Program-made: the position numbers and the translations under genes
In this document: one piece after another, positions 35,139 through 46,439 of the stretch
Layout: every line of letters starts with the position of its first letter
How positions within the stretch are numbered: position 1 is the stretch's first letter
Notes under the pieces: model-generated
Database searches by the model: none
What the model was told of the DNA's origin: nothing
The model's input: only the letters and a program-made list of their open reading frames with translations
Assembly (NCBI GenBank): GCA_941918925.1
Contig: OW799233.1
Location: forward strand, 145,950,223 to 146,014,222
DNA from: Phyto melanocephala
Taxonomy: Eukaryota; Arthropoda; Insecta; Diptera; Rhinophoridae
Length of the DNA stretch: 64,000 nucleotides
Direction of reading: 5' to 3'

Positions 35139-38100
35139 CAAAACCAGGAGCTTTGCGTAACTGTACATTAAGGCCATATGTAGTGACCTCAGCATCGTTA
35201 AATTCGTCGAATCAAACAACAATGCATACCAATCAAATGATGATGCCAACACAATATGGAAGGCACGAAACAAATTTTCCGCATATGGAATTCGTACGTG
35301 AGAGACATAATGAACAGAGGCAGCAGCAATCGAATCGAAACGGTAGTAACAATAGCAAACATACGAACAGCAACAACAACAACAACAACAGCGGTGGTAG
35401 CAACAAAAATCATAATAAAAGTTACATTGATGGTATTAAAGGGACAAACAAAAAAACAAATAATAATTATGATAGTGATGGTGGTAGCACTGGTCGTGAA
35501 GTTACCAGTAATAATAAACGTAGTAACAACAATATTAATCAACAGCATAATACCCAAAAACATCAGCAAGAACCGCAACAAACTTATAAGCAGCAAATGA
35601 TTGTGCAGAAATATCGCATTTCCTTAAATCCCCAACAAATACAAAGACTAAAAAAACGTACATCGTTTACGCCCTCCCAAACTTTGTCCAACATCAAACG
35701 CCAACAATTGGATAAGAAAAAACAACAGCAGAAACAACAGCAACTGCAAAAACAGCATAAAAACAATAACAACCATGAGCAGGACGAAACTTCAAATGCA
35801 GATGATGCTGATGACGGTGTTAGTAACAGTCGTAGCAATAACAGTAACAACAGCAACAATAATAAGCATAAAAATAACAGCAGCAATAATAGTAAAAAAA
35901 CTACAGGGCCACAGGCAATCTTATCGAAAGCATTTATCAATAATCAAAGTGATGGATTGCTATTGCCAACATCAAGCAACATAAAAGTGGACATAAATAA
36001 AGCAGGTACAGAATTAAAAGGAGCAGCGTCAACAGCATCTACATCGTCAGCGGCAACAAAGAAAAAATTACGTAAAAAACGTGGTGCCAAAGATAAAAGC
36101 CACGTCAAAACACCAACCAAAATATCTAAGAATGATAATGACAACGACGCTGACGATGATACTGCCAGAAGTTCAATAACAAAGAAGAAAGATCACCAAT
36201 TACGTCAGTTACAGCAACAGCAAATGAAGACAAAGCAAAAACAGCAGCATCAGCAGCAGGAATCAATCCAAAAAAATGAGAAGAGTAAAAAAACAAAATC
36301 TAATTTATCATTGCGTTTAGAAAAGCTGCACAAAAAACAAACTGTTGTTAATGTATTGTCAGTCAGAACAACAAAAAAAGTATCATCACCCAGTAGCAAC
36401 AGCAGCAAAAATACCAAAAATGATAGGTATCACACTAAGAAACTTAACAAAAATACGCACAAACGTGATAAAAATACAATAAGAGTAATTCATCATCATC
36501 AACAACAACAAAAACATAAACACAATCCCCAATATAAAAAACAGCAACACAAGCCGGAAAAACAAGAAATAGATAAAATAACACAGACAAAAAAGCCAAC
36601 TAAAGAAGTAAACTCGACAAAAAACCCCCAACAAAAACGTATAACAAAACGAGATGTTGCCGCAAGAATTTTAGAAAAAAATCAAAAACTTCCAGTAACA
36701 CAACAGCAACAAGGACACAATAATGACAGATCCAAAGATGCTACCGGCCTACAACTACATTTAAGAGACAACGCTAATATAAATGATGCTGCACAAACTA
36801 ATAGTAGTTATAAACATTCCAACCTTAAAGACTGTCAACAAAAGCAACAACGACATCATCATCAAAGTCATCAGAAGGATATCGATGCTTCAATTAGTAA
36901 AAATAATCTGGAGAATGATAAAAGACGTATTCGAAAATCTCTAACACAAAAGGAGCGTTATTTTATTAAAATTAGCAGCAATAGTACACTTAATTCTAAT
37001 AACAGTAATTCAAGCTATATTAACCTGCATTTACAGCTCAATGAATCAACGAAAATGCATATCAGCAACAGCAACAATAAAAACATAAATAGACAATCAA
37101 AAACACTGCCTCCTAATAAACCAGAAATTACAAATAATTCAACACAATATCAACGTGACGACCGAAAACAACATCAACCTTTAAAATCCTTATTGTATGA
37201 AGATGCTAGTAAAGAAACTTCATCAGGCTCATTAGCAGGCCAAATCGTAGCTGTAGCGGCTGCAGCTGCTTCATATCAAACAGAAGAGGAAGAGAGCACT
37301 GTTGGAAATCTTGCTGATGACGAAGGCGATGATACTGACGCTGACGATATCGAACAGTTGGAAAATTTAGAAATGTTTGACAATAGCAATGTGCAATACA
37401 GTCAAACCAGAAAAAATAATTACACTGACGAATTACAGGCCTTAGAAGAAGATGTTGAGGAGGACGATGATCTAGATGATGAGAGTACTACAGATTTGGA
37501 AGACGAAGAGGTTGATGACGCGGTAGAGGTGCAAGATGAAGATAATGAAGAGGAAGAAGACGATGAGGACGATGCTGACTTATTGGCTGAAATGGTAGAT
37601 GATTATTCATTTAATGATTCAAAGGTTTTAGATGAAGTCATATCAACAATAGACAACGCCTTACAAACACAAATGACTTACAATACAACCGAACAATATG
37701 TAATTGCAACAACAACACAACAACGAAAACATTACACAAGCAATGCAGGAAATTTTGGTAAAATTCACCACAACAATGAAATCAGCCAAAACCATGTCGA
37801 TATTCATACTCAGAACGGTAATAACGAAGATAACAACGATATTCTTAATAATGATGATAAGGACGAAGCTTATGACAACGATAATGCAAGTAATGAACCA
37901 CATTATGATTATTCACGTATGGAATATAATTTTCATAATGGTATCGCCACCCACAATCTTATTAGTCCTTATGGTTCATCAGACTTAGGTAACAATGGCT
38001 ATTTTAATGGTGGTGAACCTATTGTTAGCAGCAGTGGTGTTGGCGGTATACTTGCTGGTGGAAGCGGTGGCGGTACAATTAATTTCGATAATTATGATAA

Positions 38101-38261
38101 TATTATATATTCAACAATGGAGCTGGAATGTATGCCGGGTTATGATGGTGGTCTGCAACAGCAATTCTATTTGGAAGCATACGATTCAAAAACAAAAAAG
38201 TTACGCTTGAATACAACAAGCACATATGCAGATGTGCCCATATTTCGTATTGATTTAAGTG
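35139..38261 (+). CDS. Side-like protein, giant exon: FN3 start, huge low-complexity insert, FN3 resumption
   Basis: The exon starts after aaatgtag with CA, completing Ala, and ends with a lone G before gtaagt; both junctions are phase 1 and join neighbours in frame. It encodes 1040 complete residues. The first ~27 (AKPGALRNCTLRP through SSNQT) are the start of the family's FN3 domain. From 38111 the domain resumes as STMELECMPGYDGGLQQQF, then YLEAYDSKTKKLRL and DVPIFRIDLS, continuing into the exon at 49652. Between lie about 964 codons absent from the usual domain: Asn/Gln/Lys-rich (to about 37220), Ala-rich, strongly Asp/Glu-rich (about 37281-37605), Asn/Asp-rich, then Gly-rich. No stop occurs in 3.1 kb of AT-rich DNA, which argues for protein-level selection. 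Confidence 0.88.
35219..38110 (+). other. Low-complexity insert inside the FN3 domain
   Basis: These 2892 bases are a multiple of three and sit between the conserved NQT and STMELEC pieces of the FN3 domain. Homopolymer runs use mixed codons (CAA with CAG, AAC with AAT), so they are not simple recent microsatellite expansions. Basic clusters include RKKR followed by GA at 36071-36082, a consensus furin site, and RRIR at 36923-36934. His/Gln runs occur near 36490. Possible GT/AG pairs inside are weak, but removal as an exitron in some transcripts cannot be excluded. Confidence 0.75.
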
Positions 38262-38400
38262 GTAAGTATTTATATACATATAGACTGTTTACATACATAT
38301 TATTTCATTTTGTGCGTTATTAAGTTAAAGATTAAAACATGTTTTTATATGTAAGTACACAAGTGTTAAGAATGTAAGTTTGATTTTAAGTACTTATATA

Positions 38401-38689
38401 TCTGTGGCAAAAAGAAAATAACTTCTTAAGTCAACATAACTTAATATTTTAACAATTAAACAATTGCAATTCTGGAACTTAAGCTACCATCACGGTAACT
38501 CTCAACTGTTTGGGACAGCTTTACATGAAATTATAGCGTAAAAACTTATTACCTATATTTTTGCAACAAAAATATCATTTGGTACAATAATTTATTTTAT
38601 CTTATAATTGAAAAGCCAAAATGTCTTTACCTTACTATCCTGAAAAACTATCAAAATAGACATAAGCAGTTTTTATGTATTGCCACAAA
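38401..38689. mobile_element. Small inverted-repeat element (MITE-like), copy 1
   Basis: The ends TCTGTGGCAA and TTGCCACAAA are inverted repeats with one mismatch, flanked on both sides by TATA. The left 35 bases and the internal aaaatatcatttggtacaataa block recur in the element at 63539. There is no coding capacity. Confidence 0.55.
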
Positions 38690-39318
38690 TATATCGAATA
38701 AATTTTATGACAATTTTATCAGCCAGAAATTGGTTGTTGCCGTACTTTTACTTCAAATTGTGACAATTTTTCAAAATTTTTACAGGATTGAGTTCGTTTA
38801 CACAAAAATCGAGAACTCAAATAAGGAGAGATCTTTTACTAAGTTTTCCAAAGTTTATGCTGGACATTTTTTAATTTGAAAACTTTACTTGGAAAAAGAT
38901 ATGATTGTAAATGTAAACAAATAATTATAAGTAGCAAGACCAATTTTTGTTGTCATAATTTTTTTGTTTTTATTAACTAACCTAAAATTATAAAACAAAT
39001 GAATTAAAAAGAAAAAAAAGTTGCAACAACTGAAGTATATAAATATATATTTATTTATTTTTTTTTTAATTTAGTAGCTTTAATTATACGCATTTTTTAA
39101 AATCAAAATGCGGGTTTTCTTTGATATTTTTTTTTTATTATTTTTTTATATTTTACATTTTGTTTTGAGTTGTACAAAATGAAGGTATTTAGGTACTCAG
39201 TACCATTATTTTATTGGGTATTTAATATTAAAAGTTTAATGCTTGTGTTTTATTAAATAACATAGACAAATGTGAAAAATATTTAAAAAAAATAAGTTTT
39301 CTATACCGTTTCCAATTG

Positions 39319-39545
39319 TATTTCAGAAATTTCTAATTATATTTCAGAAGTTTCCAATTTCAAAAATTGTTAATTCTGTTTCAGAAATTTCTGTTTGTAT
39401 TTCAGAAATCTCTATTTGTATTTCAGAATTTTCCAATTGTATTTCAGAATTTTCAAAATGTATTTCAGAAATTTCTATTTGTATTTCAGAAATTTTAATT
39501 TTTATATCAGAATTTTTCAATTGTATTTCAGAAATTTCAATTTGT
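39319..39545 (+). repeat. 21-bp minisatellite made of splice-acceptor-like units
   Basis: About ten units of consensus tatttcagaaatttctatttg lie head to tail, with one longer irregular unit near 39341. Every unit carries a pyrimidine-rich stretch followed by CAG, the form of a 3' splice site. The array starts about 1.06 kb downstream of the giant exon, in the same transcribed strand. Confidence 0.85.
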
Positions 39546-39574
39546 ATACATTTATAATAAACATTTTATAAAAA

Positions 39575-40025
39575 TGCTAGCCTGTGCCCACAATTTCGTC
39601 TGCGTAGTTATCGGCACGAAGGGTAGCCTATTTGCATGATTATTCAAGTTGTTATATAACTGTGTGGCAAATTTAATTAAAATCCGTTTAGTAATTTTTC
39701 GCACATTTAAACATACAAAAATTTACATTTATTATAATCGTGGAATAGAATTGAATGCAAATATTTAAGTAAAAATACTTCTATATATGAGTTGGCTGAT
39801 TGATTTTTTTCGCCAGGATGTATTAACAACGGACGAGCTAAATACATTAAACAAATTCTCATATTTTCGCGAATTTGCTAGATATTGTAACAAAGGGTTG
39901 CCTATGTGTTTATCTAGGTTGTTATCTGTCTGTGTTCCAAATTATATTTAGTTCCCTTCAGTAATTTTTTGCGTGATTTAGTAAAAATCACAAACATTCA
40001 CATTTATTATATTAGTAGAAACCAC
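39575..40025 (+). repeat. SINE/RTE-like 3' ends, two related pieces
   Basis: The first piece (39580-39765) runs from gctagcctgtgcccacaatttcgtctg to aatccgtttagtaatttttcgcac and acatttattataat. The second (39880-40025) repeats its later part: caggttgttat-like, cagtaattttttgcg, cacatttattatattagtag. The style matches short non-LTR-derived repeats of insects. No reverse transcriptase is present. Confidence 0.45.
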
Positions 40026-40514
40026 ATTAAAAAAAGTAAAGTATCAAGTACAAGAAAAAACTATATTGAGTTATCAAGGTATACAGATTTTATTTCATCA
40101 CAAGTTATTCAAATGGAACAGCTGTCTTAATCACTTGAAATTTTTAGCAAATTTTCCGTTCTCTCACTTTTTGCTCTAAAGGTTTTTTGCGAGAGTATTT
40201 TTTTTTATAATTACTCGGTATTTACTCAGTTGCCGAACTTTTGTGAAAAACTGAACGATCGAACCTATAGCGAACATCTAGATAAATATAAATGGCAAAA
40301 AATAACTATGTTTTTCAAAGGTGTATTTCTTAGGAAAACTATTAAAGAAAAATAAATATATTTAAATAAGCTATTTTAAAAATGACTTCAATGGATTCAA
40401 TATCCTTATATACATTTAAACAGTACATAAATATTTTCTACATAATTTAGTTATTACAAAATAAAAATACTTTAGATTTTACAATATTAAAGTTTAAAAA
40501 AAAACAATATATAA

Positions 40515-41395
40515 ACAAGTAAGAGCGCTATATTCGCCCATGCCGAATCTGATAATACCCTTGTACATAGATATAACGACCACATCGTAGCTTAGCCTAT
40601 ATTTTAGATTTCATGTAATACGCCATTTTCTGTAGTATTTCCGACGCCATCTTTGATTTTGAATTTTTACAGAGTTCTACTAGTCAAGCCATTTGATACC
40701 AATATTATTGGTATATAAATTACAAATTTGTTACACCATTTTGTTTTAGACGACATCTTGGATTTTACACTTTTTTTGATACCATTATAGTGGGGGTTAA
40801 AGAAGATAAAGCCGTAGCTGCTTTTTTTAACTCATAAATTCATATATTCTAGGACGCCATCTTAGAAATTTTTTTCTTTCCATGCTAACTATATTTTATT
40901 ACTCAAGCCCATTCCAAATATTGGCTATCTTGGTTGTATAGAAACTGATATTGTTTTCCTTTTTTTTAATTTTAGGAAAAACACCGTAGCAGTTGTTCTG
41001 TGGTGCTTATATCTCGTTTGGCTTCAAACCGATTTGTTAGTTTTTCTTAGAAATAATTTCTGAGGTTATGGCTTATAATGCACTCAAAAAATATTTAGGA
41101 GTTTTAAAAATTTGTATGTATTTAAAAAAAAAATATATATATTTATAACTTTGCCGATAAGTGGCCAATTTCTCCAAATTTTTTTCATGAACATGTCCAG
41201 CGGTTTACTAAATATATAAATATTAACAACCGTGTCTATAAATTATTCAGGGGCTGGAAAATTTTTATTTTTTGTGGTAAAACTTAGCGAAAAAACAGAA
41301 TCAGTCGTGTTTACTTACTCATCTCTCAGATAGTAATGGGGCGAATGGATATATTTGCATTTATTCAATTCAGAACAAGCTTGACATTTAGCATC
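40515..41395 (-). mobile_element. Helentron-like repeat with hairpin end
   Basis: The left end reads aacaagtaagagcgctATATTCGCCCATGCCGAATctgataatacccttg, a degraded form of the hairpin. The body matches the 32060 copy in reverse, including the atcgtagcttagc block and the repeated cgccatctt motifs. The right end is not clear and runs into the tandem-unit repeat at 41428. Confidence 0.55.
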
Positions 41396-41427
41396 GTTCT
41401 TCAGCGTTGTCAACTTTATAAGAGAAA

Positions 41428-42320
41428 CTAGCCAAACCCGGCGCGCGTCGCTACGCCCCTTAATGAATCGAAATGCATTCTGAATTTTAATTGAATATCA
41501 AGTGCAAAAACCTAAAAATTATAATTTTTTTTATGGGCGTAGCATTGACCACTTTTCTAATCACGAAATTGTAAAGTCATAACAGCTCAATATTTGTGCA
41601 AAGTTTCAGAAGAATCGGTCCAGTGCAAGTACCTCAAAATGATACCTTTTTTTATGGGCGTGGCAGTGCCCACTTTTCTAATCACGAAATTATTTAGTCA
41701 TGACATCTCGATATGTGTGCAAAGTTTCAGAAAAATCGGTCTGGTGCAAGTACCTCAAAATTATAACCTTTTTTTATGAGCGTGGCATTGCCCACTTTTC
41801 TAACCACGAAAAGATTTAGTCATGACAGCTCGATATGTGTGCAAAGTTTCAGAAAAATCAGTCTGGTGCAAGTACCTCAAAATTATAACCTTTTCTTATG
41901 GGCGTGGCCCCGCCCACTTTTTTAATCACGAAATTATAAAGTCACGACAGCTTAATATGTGTGCAAAGTTTCAGAAAAATCGGTCCAGTGCAAGTACCTC
42001 AAAATTAAAACTTTTTAAGGGGCGTGGACCCGCCCACTTTTCTTATCACGAAATTATTTAGTCATGACAGCTCGATATGTGTGCAAAGTTTCAGAAAAAT
42101 CGGTCAAGTGCAAGTAGCTAAAACTGATAACTAGTTTTTTATGGGCGTGGCCCCGCCCACTTTTTTTCACCCATAAACACTCCCTGATATGTGTACAACA
42201 ACTTACCAAAGTTTGAGCCCGATCGGTTTTACAGTTTCAGAGTCTATAGCTAACACACACACACACACACAGAGTTTCACTTTTATATATATAGATAGAA
42301 GATAGATAGATAGAAGATAG
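41428..42320 (+). repeat. Interspersed repeat with six ~120-bp tandem units (copy 3)
   Basis: It opens actagccaaacccggcgcgcgtcgc, has six gggcgtggc...cccac units, and ends in a (CA)n run, gtttcacttttatatatatagat and then atagatagaagatag repeats. Unit order resembles copy 1. The short tandem tail after the conserved end is the kind of 3' tail left by RTE-type retrotransposition. Confidence 0.7.
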
Positions 42321-43655
42321 TGTTTTTAAAGTGGCAGATATAAAAAATTTCACTGTAGACCTCAAAAAAAATTTGTTTCAAGTAGTGAACGTTGGATTCC
42401 AAATAATTAAACCATTAAATAAGCCTCATTAGAAGAGAAAAAAATTAGGTATTTATACGAAAACATATCTATGGTTGTAATATTTTAAACAATTTTTTGT
42501 TCAAGGAATTTAACTTGAGGGAGAGATTGATAAAAAAAAAAAACGTTACAACCTTTGTACAACTCAAATGCTGACAAGTCTGTTCTAGTTATAGTTATAA
42601 TTCTGTGTTTTTTATTTATTACATAAGAACGTTAAAATATTGCAGATATTTATAATTCATCTTTGAACTTTTGTTATAAAGAACCTTCTGTTTTTTTAGA
42701 AACTTATTCTTTGTAACATAATTTTTATATAGGTAATAAACTAATTAAGTTGAACGACACGGTGTTTTACTTGAGCTGAAGTTTAGTTTTTGGTTTTTGG
42801 AATTCAACTTAAATTTTATTGTGCAACAAGTTATCTAACAAAGGCAGTGGAAGCATGCTGGGCCCATAACCTTTGAATTTTTTTCTCAAAACTTTTATAA
42901 TAACAAAAATTACTTTAGAATTTTGAATCAATTTAATCATTAAAATACAATTAAGTATATCTATTTTGAACAAACAAATTTAACAACATATAATAACTTT
43001 GTATTATTTTTATAAGATTTAAATTTTTGTGTGTTAAAAATTACAAGTTTGTCAAGATATCACAATTCATTTTTATGCAATTTCAAACAATTATAAAAAA
43101 TTCGGAAAATCATAAAAATTGTATTTAAATAAACGATATTAAAAGTTATTAATAATGAATGTCCAAATAATCTTAGTCAATAACAAAATTATTTTTGAAA
43201 ACAGCGAAAAAGAATATCTTAAATAATGATGTAATAAATAACTATTCAGCTTCTAAAAATTCAAAAATTTTTAAAATTTTAAAGTAACCTACAACTAAAA
43301 ACACCTACAACATACATATGTATGTATATGTTTTTGTTATCTAAAATTGTTTAATTATGAACAAATCCATTACCTCAAAACTCTATAGAAAATAATTCAT
43401 TGGCTTATTTATAATAACTGTTTAGTATTTTGTAATTTTTTTTTTATTTTAATATTTATTTAAAAATATTTAAGCTTACGGTCTTATAATAATAAAAATA
43501 ATGCTTTTTAATTCTCTTGATTATGTCAATATTGAGCTACTGCTTGTTATATCAAATTTGATTATTGTTTACACAGTGATATATTTATAAACAAAACAAC
43601 TATGGTGATGCTACACAACAAAGTAGCAAAATATTGAGATAATAAATAAAAATAA

Positions 43656-44279
43656 AACAAGTAAGAGGGCTATATTCGGACGTTCCGAATCTTATATACC
43701 CTTCACAACTTGCAGTAATGAAATAACAACTGTTTGTATCACCTTTCATCTCATTAATATGAAATACGTACATACATATTAAAAACTTACATATATAAAA
43801 ACATCCCATTGTAAAATTTTAAATTGAGTTTACGTATGTATGTTTCCAAAGAAAAAAAATAAAAATAAAAAAAAATTTTTTTTTTTGGCTCAGCTTGGAT
43901 TCGATGCCACCTTCACTCTGACCAGTATGCATGTATGTATTGTATGTTGTTGTTGTGAAAAAAACGAGGTGGTCTTGGGTTTTTCCTCATATCTCAGTTG
44001 TTTATATACCGACCGATTTTTCTGATTTTTAATACTGTTCTGCTCCCGAATATTTCTAATATTTTAGAACTCTATGCGATGTCGGCGGGCTTCAAAAAGT
44101 TAATTTCAACATACACACGGACAGACTGACAACGCTTAATCGACTCCTCTATTTATAAGGTTTCAGAAAATATATACTTATGGGATCGGAAATGAAAATT
44201 GTAGAAATTTCACACGTAATGGCAAACATATAAATACATATGTATATACTCCTTTTCACTTTTATGTGAAGGGTATAAA
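43656..44279 (-). mobile_element. Helentron-like repeat, near full copy
   Basis: The left end reads aacaagtaagagggctatATTCGGACGTTCCGAAT, a perfect hairpin. The right end is ccttttcacttttatgtgaagggtata. The inner ggctcagcttggattcgatgccacc segment matches copies at 686 and 59377. Its A-rich tract is shorter than in those copies, so the element is smaller. Confidence 0.6.
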
Positions 44280-45629
44280 AAAATAGGCAATTTTGAGTCT
44301 TTTTGGGAAAACTTACTTTGTGGACATTTAACAGAACAATAGGTAATTATGCCTCTGGTCCATTAATCTAATTAAAAACTCTTTTTTTCGTGGGTAGAGG
44401 TCCTTCCAAAGAGAATACTCCAATCTTCAATGCTGCTAAAGTACTTTTTCTTTAAGTAATTTCCAGTAAAGCATTATCCAATTAATTTGCAAATCAATTT
44501 GGAAATACTCCTACCAAATTTGCAAAAATAAATATATTTCAATTAATTCTCATTCCAAACGTAGCTAGGCATTAAATGAGATGAAAACATTGTAGATTGA
44601 AATGTGTTTTATTCACACTTGAGTGATTTTTGTAATTTACCGATAATTACCTTTTGATTTGATTGTAGGTCTGTTTGTGGTGGCAGTTGTTGTTATTCGA
44701 TGAAATAACATTAATTAGTTGTATAATTAGCACGTAAAATGTAATGTCAACAAAAATAATAAAAAGAAGAGCGAACGTAACACTAAAATCAAACTTCACT
44801 TAAGGCAAACATCTATCATCTGCTGAAATTGCATATAGAAAAGTGATTTTTTATGGAAAATCAAAAAACTTTGAGTTTAGCAAATAACTAATGAGTGTTT
44901 GCTTAAAGAAAATCCGAAAGAAAAATACTCACACAAATTTCATATATCAGTTTTTTTGTACAATTTTTGCAGTGTAAACTTAAAAGATAAAAAAAGATTT
45001 TTTACCATTACAAGATACTTTTTAACCTCCTAAAAATTTTTGGCAATTAGCTACCGCCTGCTGGCAAGGCACCCACTACCAACACCTCTGACGAAAATAA
45101 TGTAGAAGTCTAACATAATATAATAATGCCAAAATAAAATAAAAGTTAAAGTAACAAAGTTTTAGTTTGCGAAACTCTTTGTAGCGTGTTAAATGAGCCA
45201 AACTTTGATTATTAAACTTGTTTTTTTCCAATTTGTTTGTTTGCTTGTTATTGTTTGTTAAGTATTAGTGAGTATTGTTTTTTGGGGGATTATGTCTGTA
45301 TATGTATGTATGTTTATGTACAAAATTATTTGGCAAAATTTATTTTAATATTCTTTTCATTTACATAAGCACCAACATGTTAGTTAAAGTGTATTACCAT
45401 CTAAGGACTGCAATCAGATAAGCGTATCTATTCCATATTCCGAGTAAAATTTAATCAAATGGAATTGTAATAAAATAGTTGCTAAATATTTATAAAAAAA
45501 ATAAATAAAAAACAATTAATTTTTTGACTAATTTTTTTTTAATTAACTTAAACTTGTATATTACTATATAAGCCGTATTATATTCAATAAAGTACTTTTA
45601 AACTATAAACTATATAACTGTTAAAGCTT

Positions 45630-46007
45630 TTACACGACAGTGTAAAAGGGTTATTCCGTTTGTAATTTCTACAATATTCATTTCCGACAATTTTCTTTGT
45701 GAACAATTTTGGATAAATCGGGCTTTAATCAGTACAGCTATAGGCAGAAAACTTGTTTAAAAAATATATATTCCAAAAATTTACAATTAAAAACCAAATT
45801 TTTTTTTTGCTTCTTAACATCCAAGAGAGTCAATATTAGTATCATCTGAAAAGGCTTGACTAAAATCAAGGATGGCGTCGGCAATAATAAAGAATAATGG
45901 CATAAACATTAAATCTAGGGTAAGCTACGATGTGATATTATACCTATGTACATGATGGTGAAGATTGTTATCACCTTCGGCCGAATATAACACTTTTACT
46001 TATTCTC
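45630..46007 (+). mobile_element. Helentron-like repeat, deleted copy
   Basis: It begins with ttattccgtttgtaatttctacaat and ends gtacatgatggtgaagattgttatcaccTTCGGCCGAAtataacacttttactt. It matches both ends of the 32060 copy with the middle missing, and has a shortened hairpin. Confidence 0.55.
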
Positions 46008-46439
46008 TTTTAATTTTTTTTAAATCTTTATAATAATTTTTTTAGCTCGGAATACAGAACAGGGAAAACTATTTTATTTTTTTAATATCAATATCAGGGC
46101 TTATCAAATATCTTAAGGAATAATTTAAATATAATAAAAATAAGTTGCATTGTGTAAGTAATTGATGTTTTCTGGAATGCGTGAACCGATTTTGTTTCTG
46201 CAAAGTTCATATTAAAGATAACGTCAGTACCAAGGTTTTATGTATAAACAGTCTCTTTATGTCTATTGGTTCATGAGTTATAGCCATTTCAGAGAAAACT
46301 GAATTCATTTCAAAATATTTAAAAATATTTGAGTCATTATTTTGAAAATTTATTGTTTTTTTATTTTCTTTTTTGCACTACGTGGTGTGCATGGGGCTCG
46401 CTAGTTTAATATATAAAGAGGCTTCTGAATTCGATTTCT

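Noticed and set aside
35198..36634. Long minus-strand and alternate-frame reading frames rich in Leu, Val or Ile opposite the giant exon
   Set aside because: They are the other-frame translations of CAA/CAG and AAC/AAT runs in the real exon and contain no domain.
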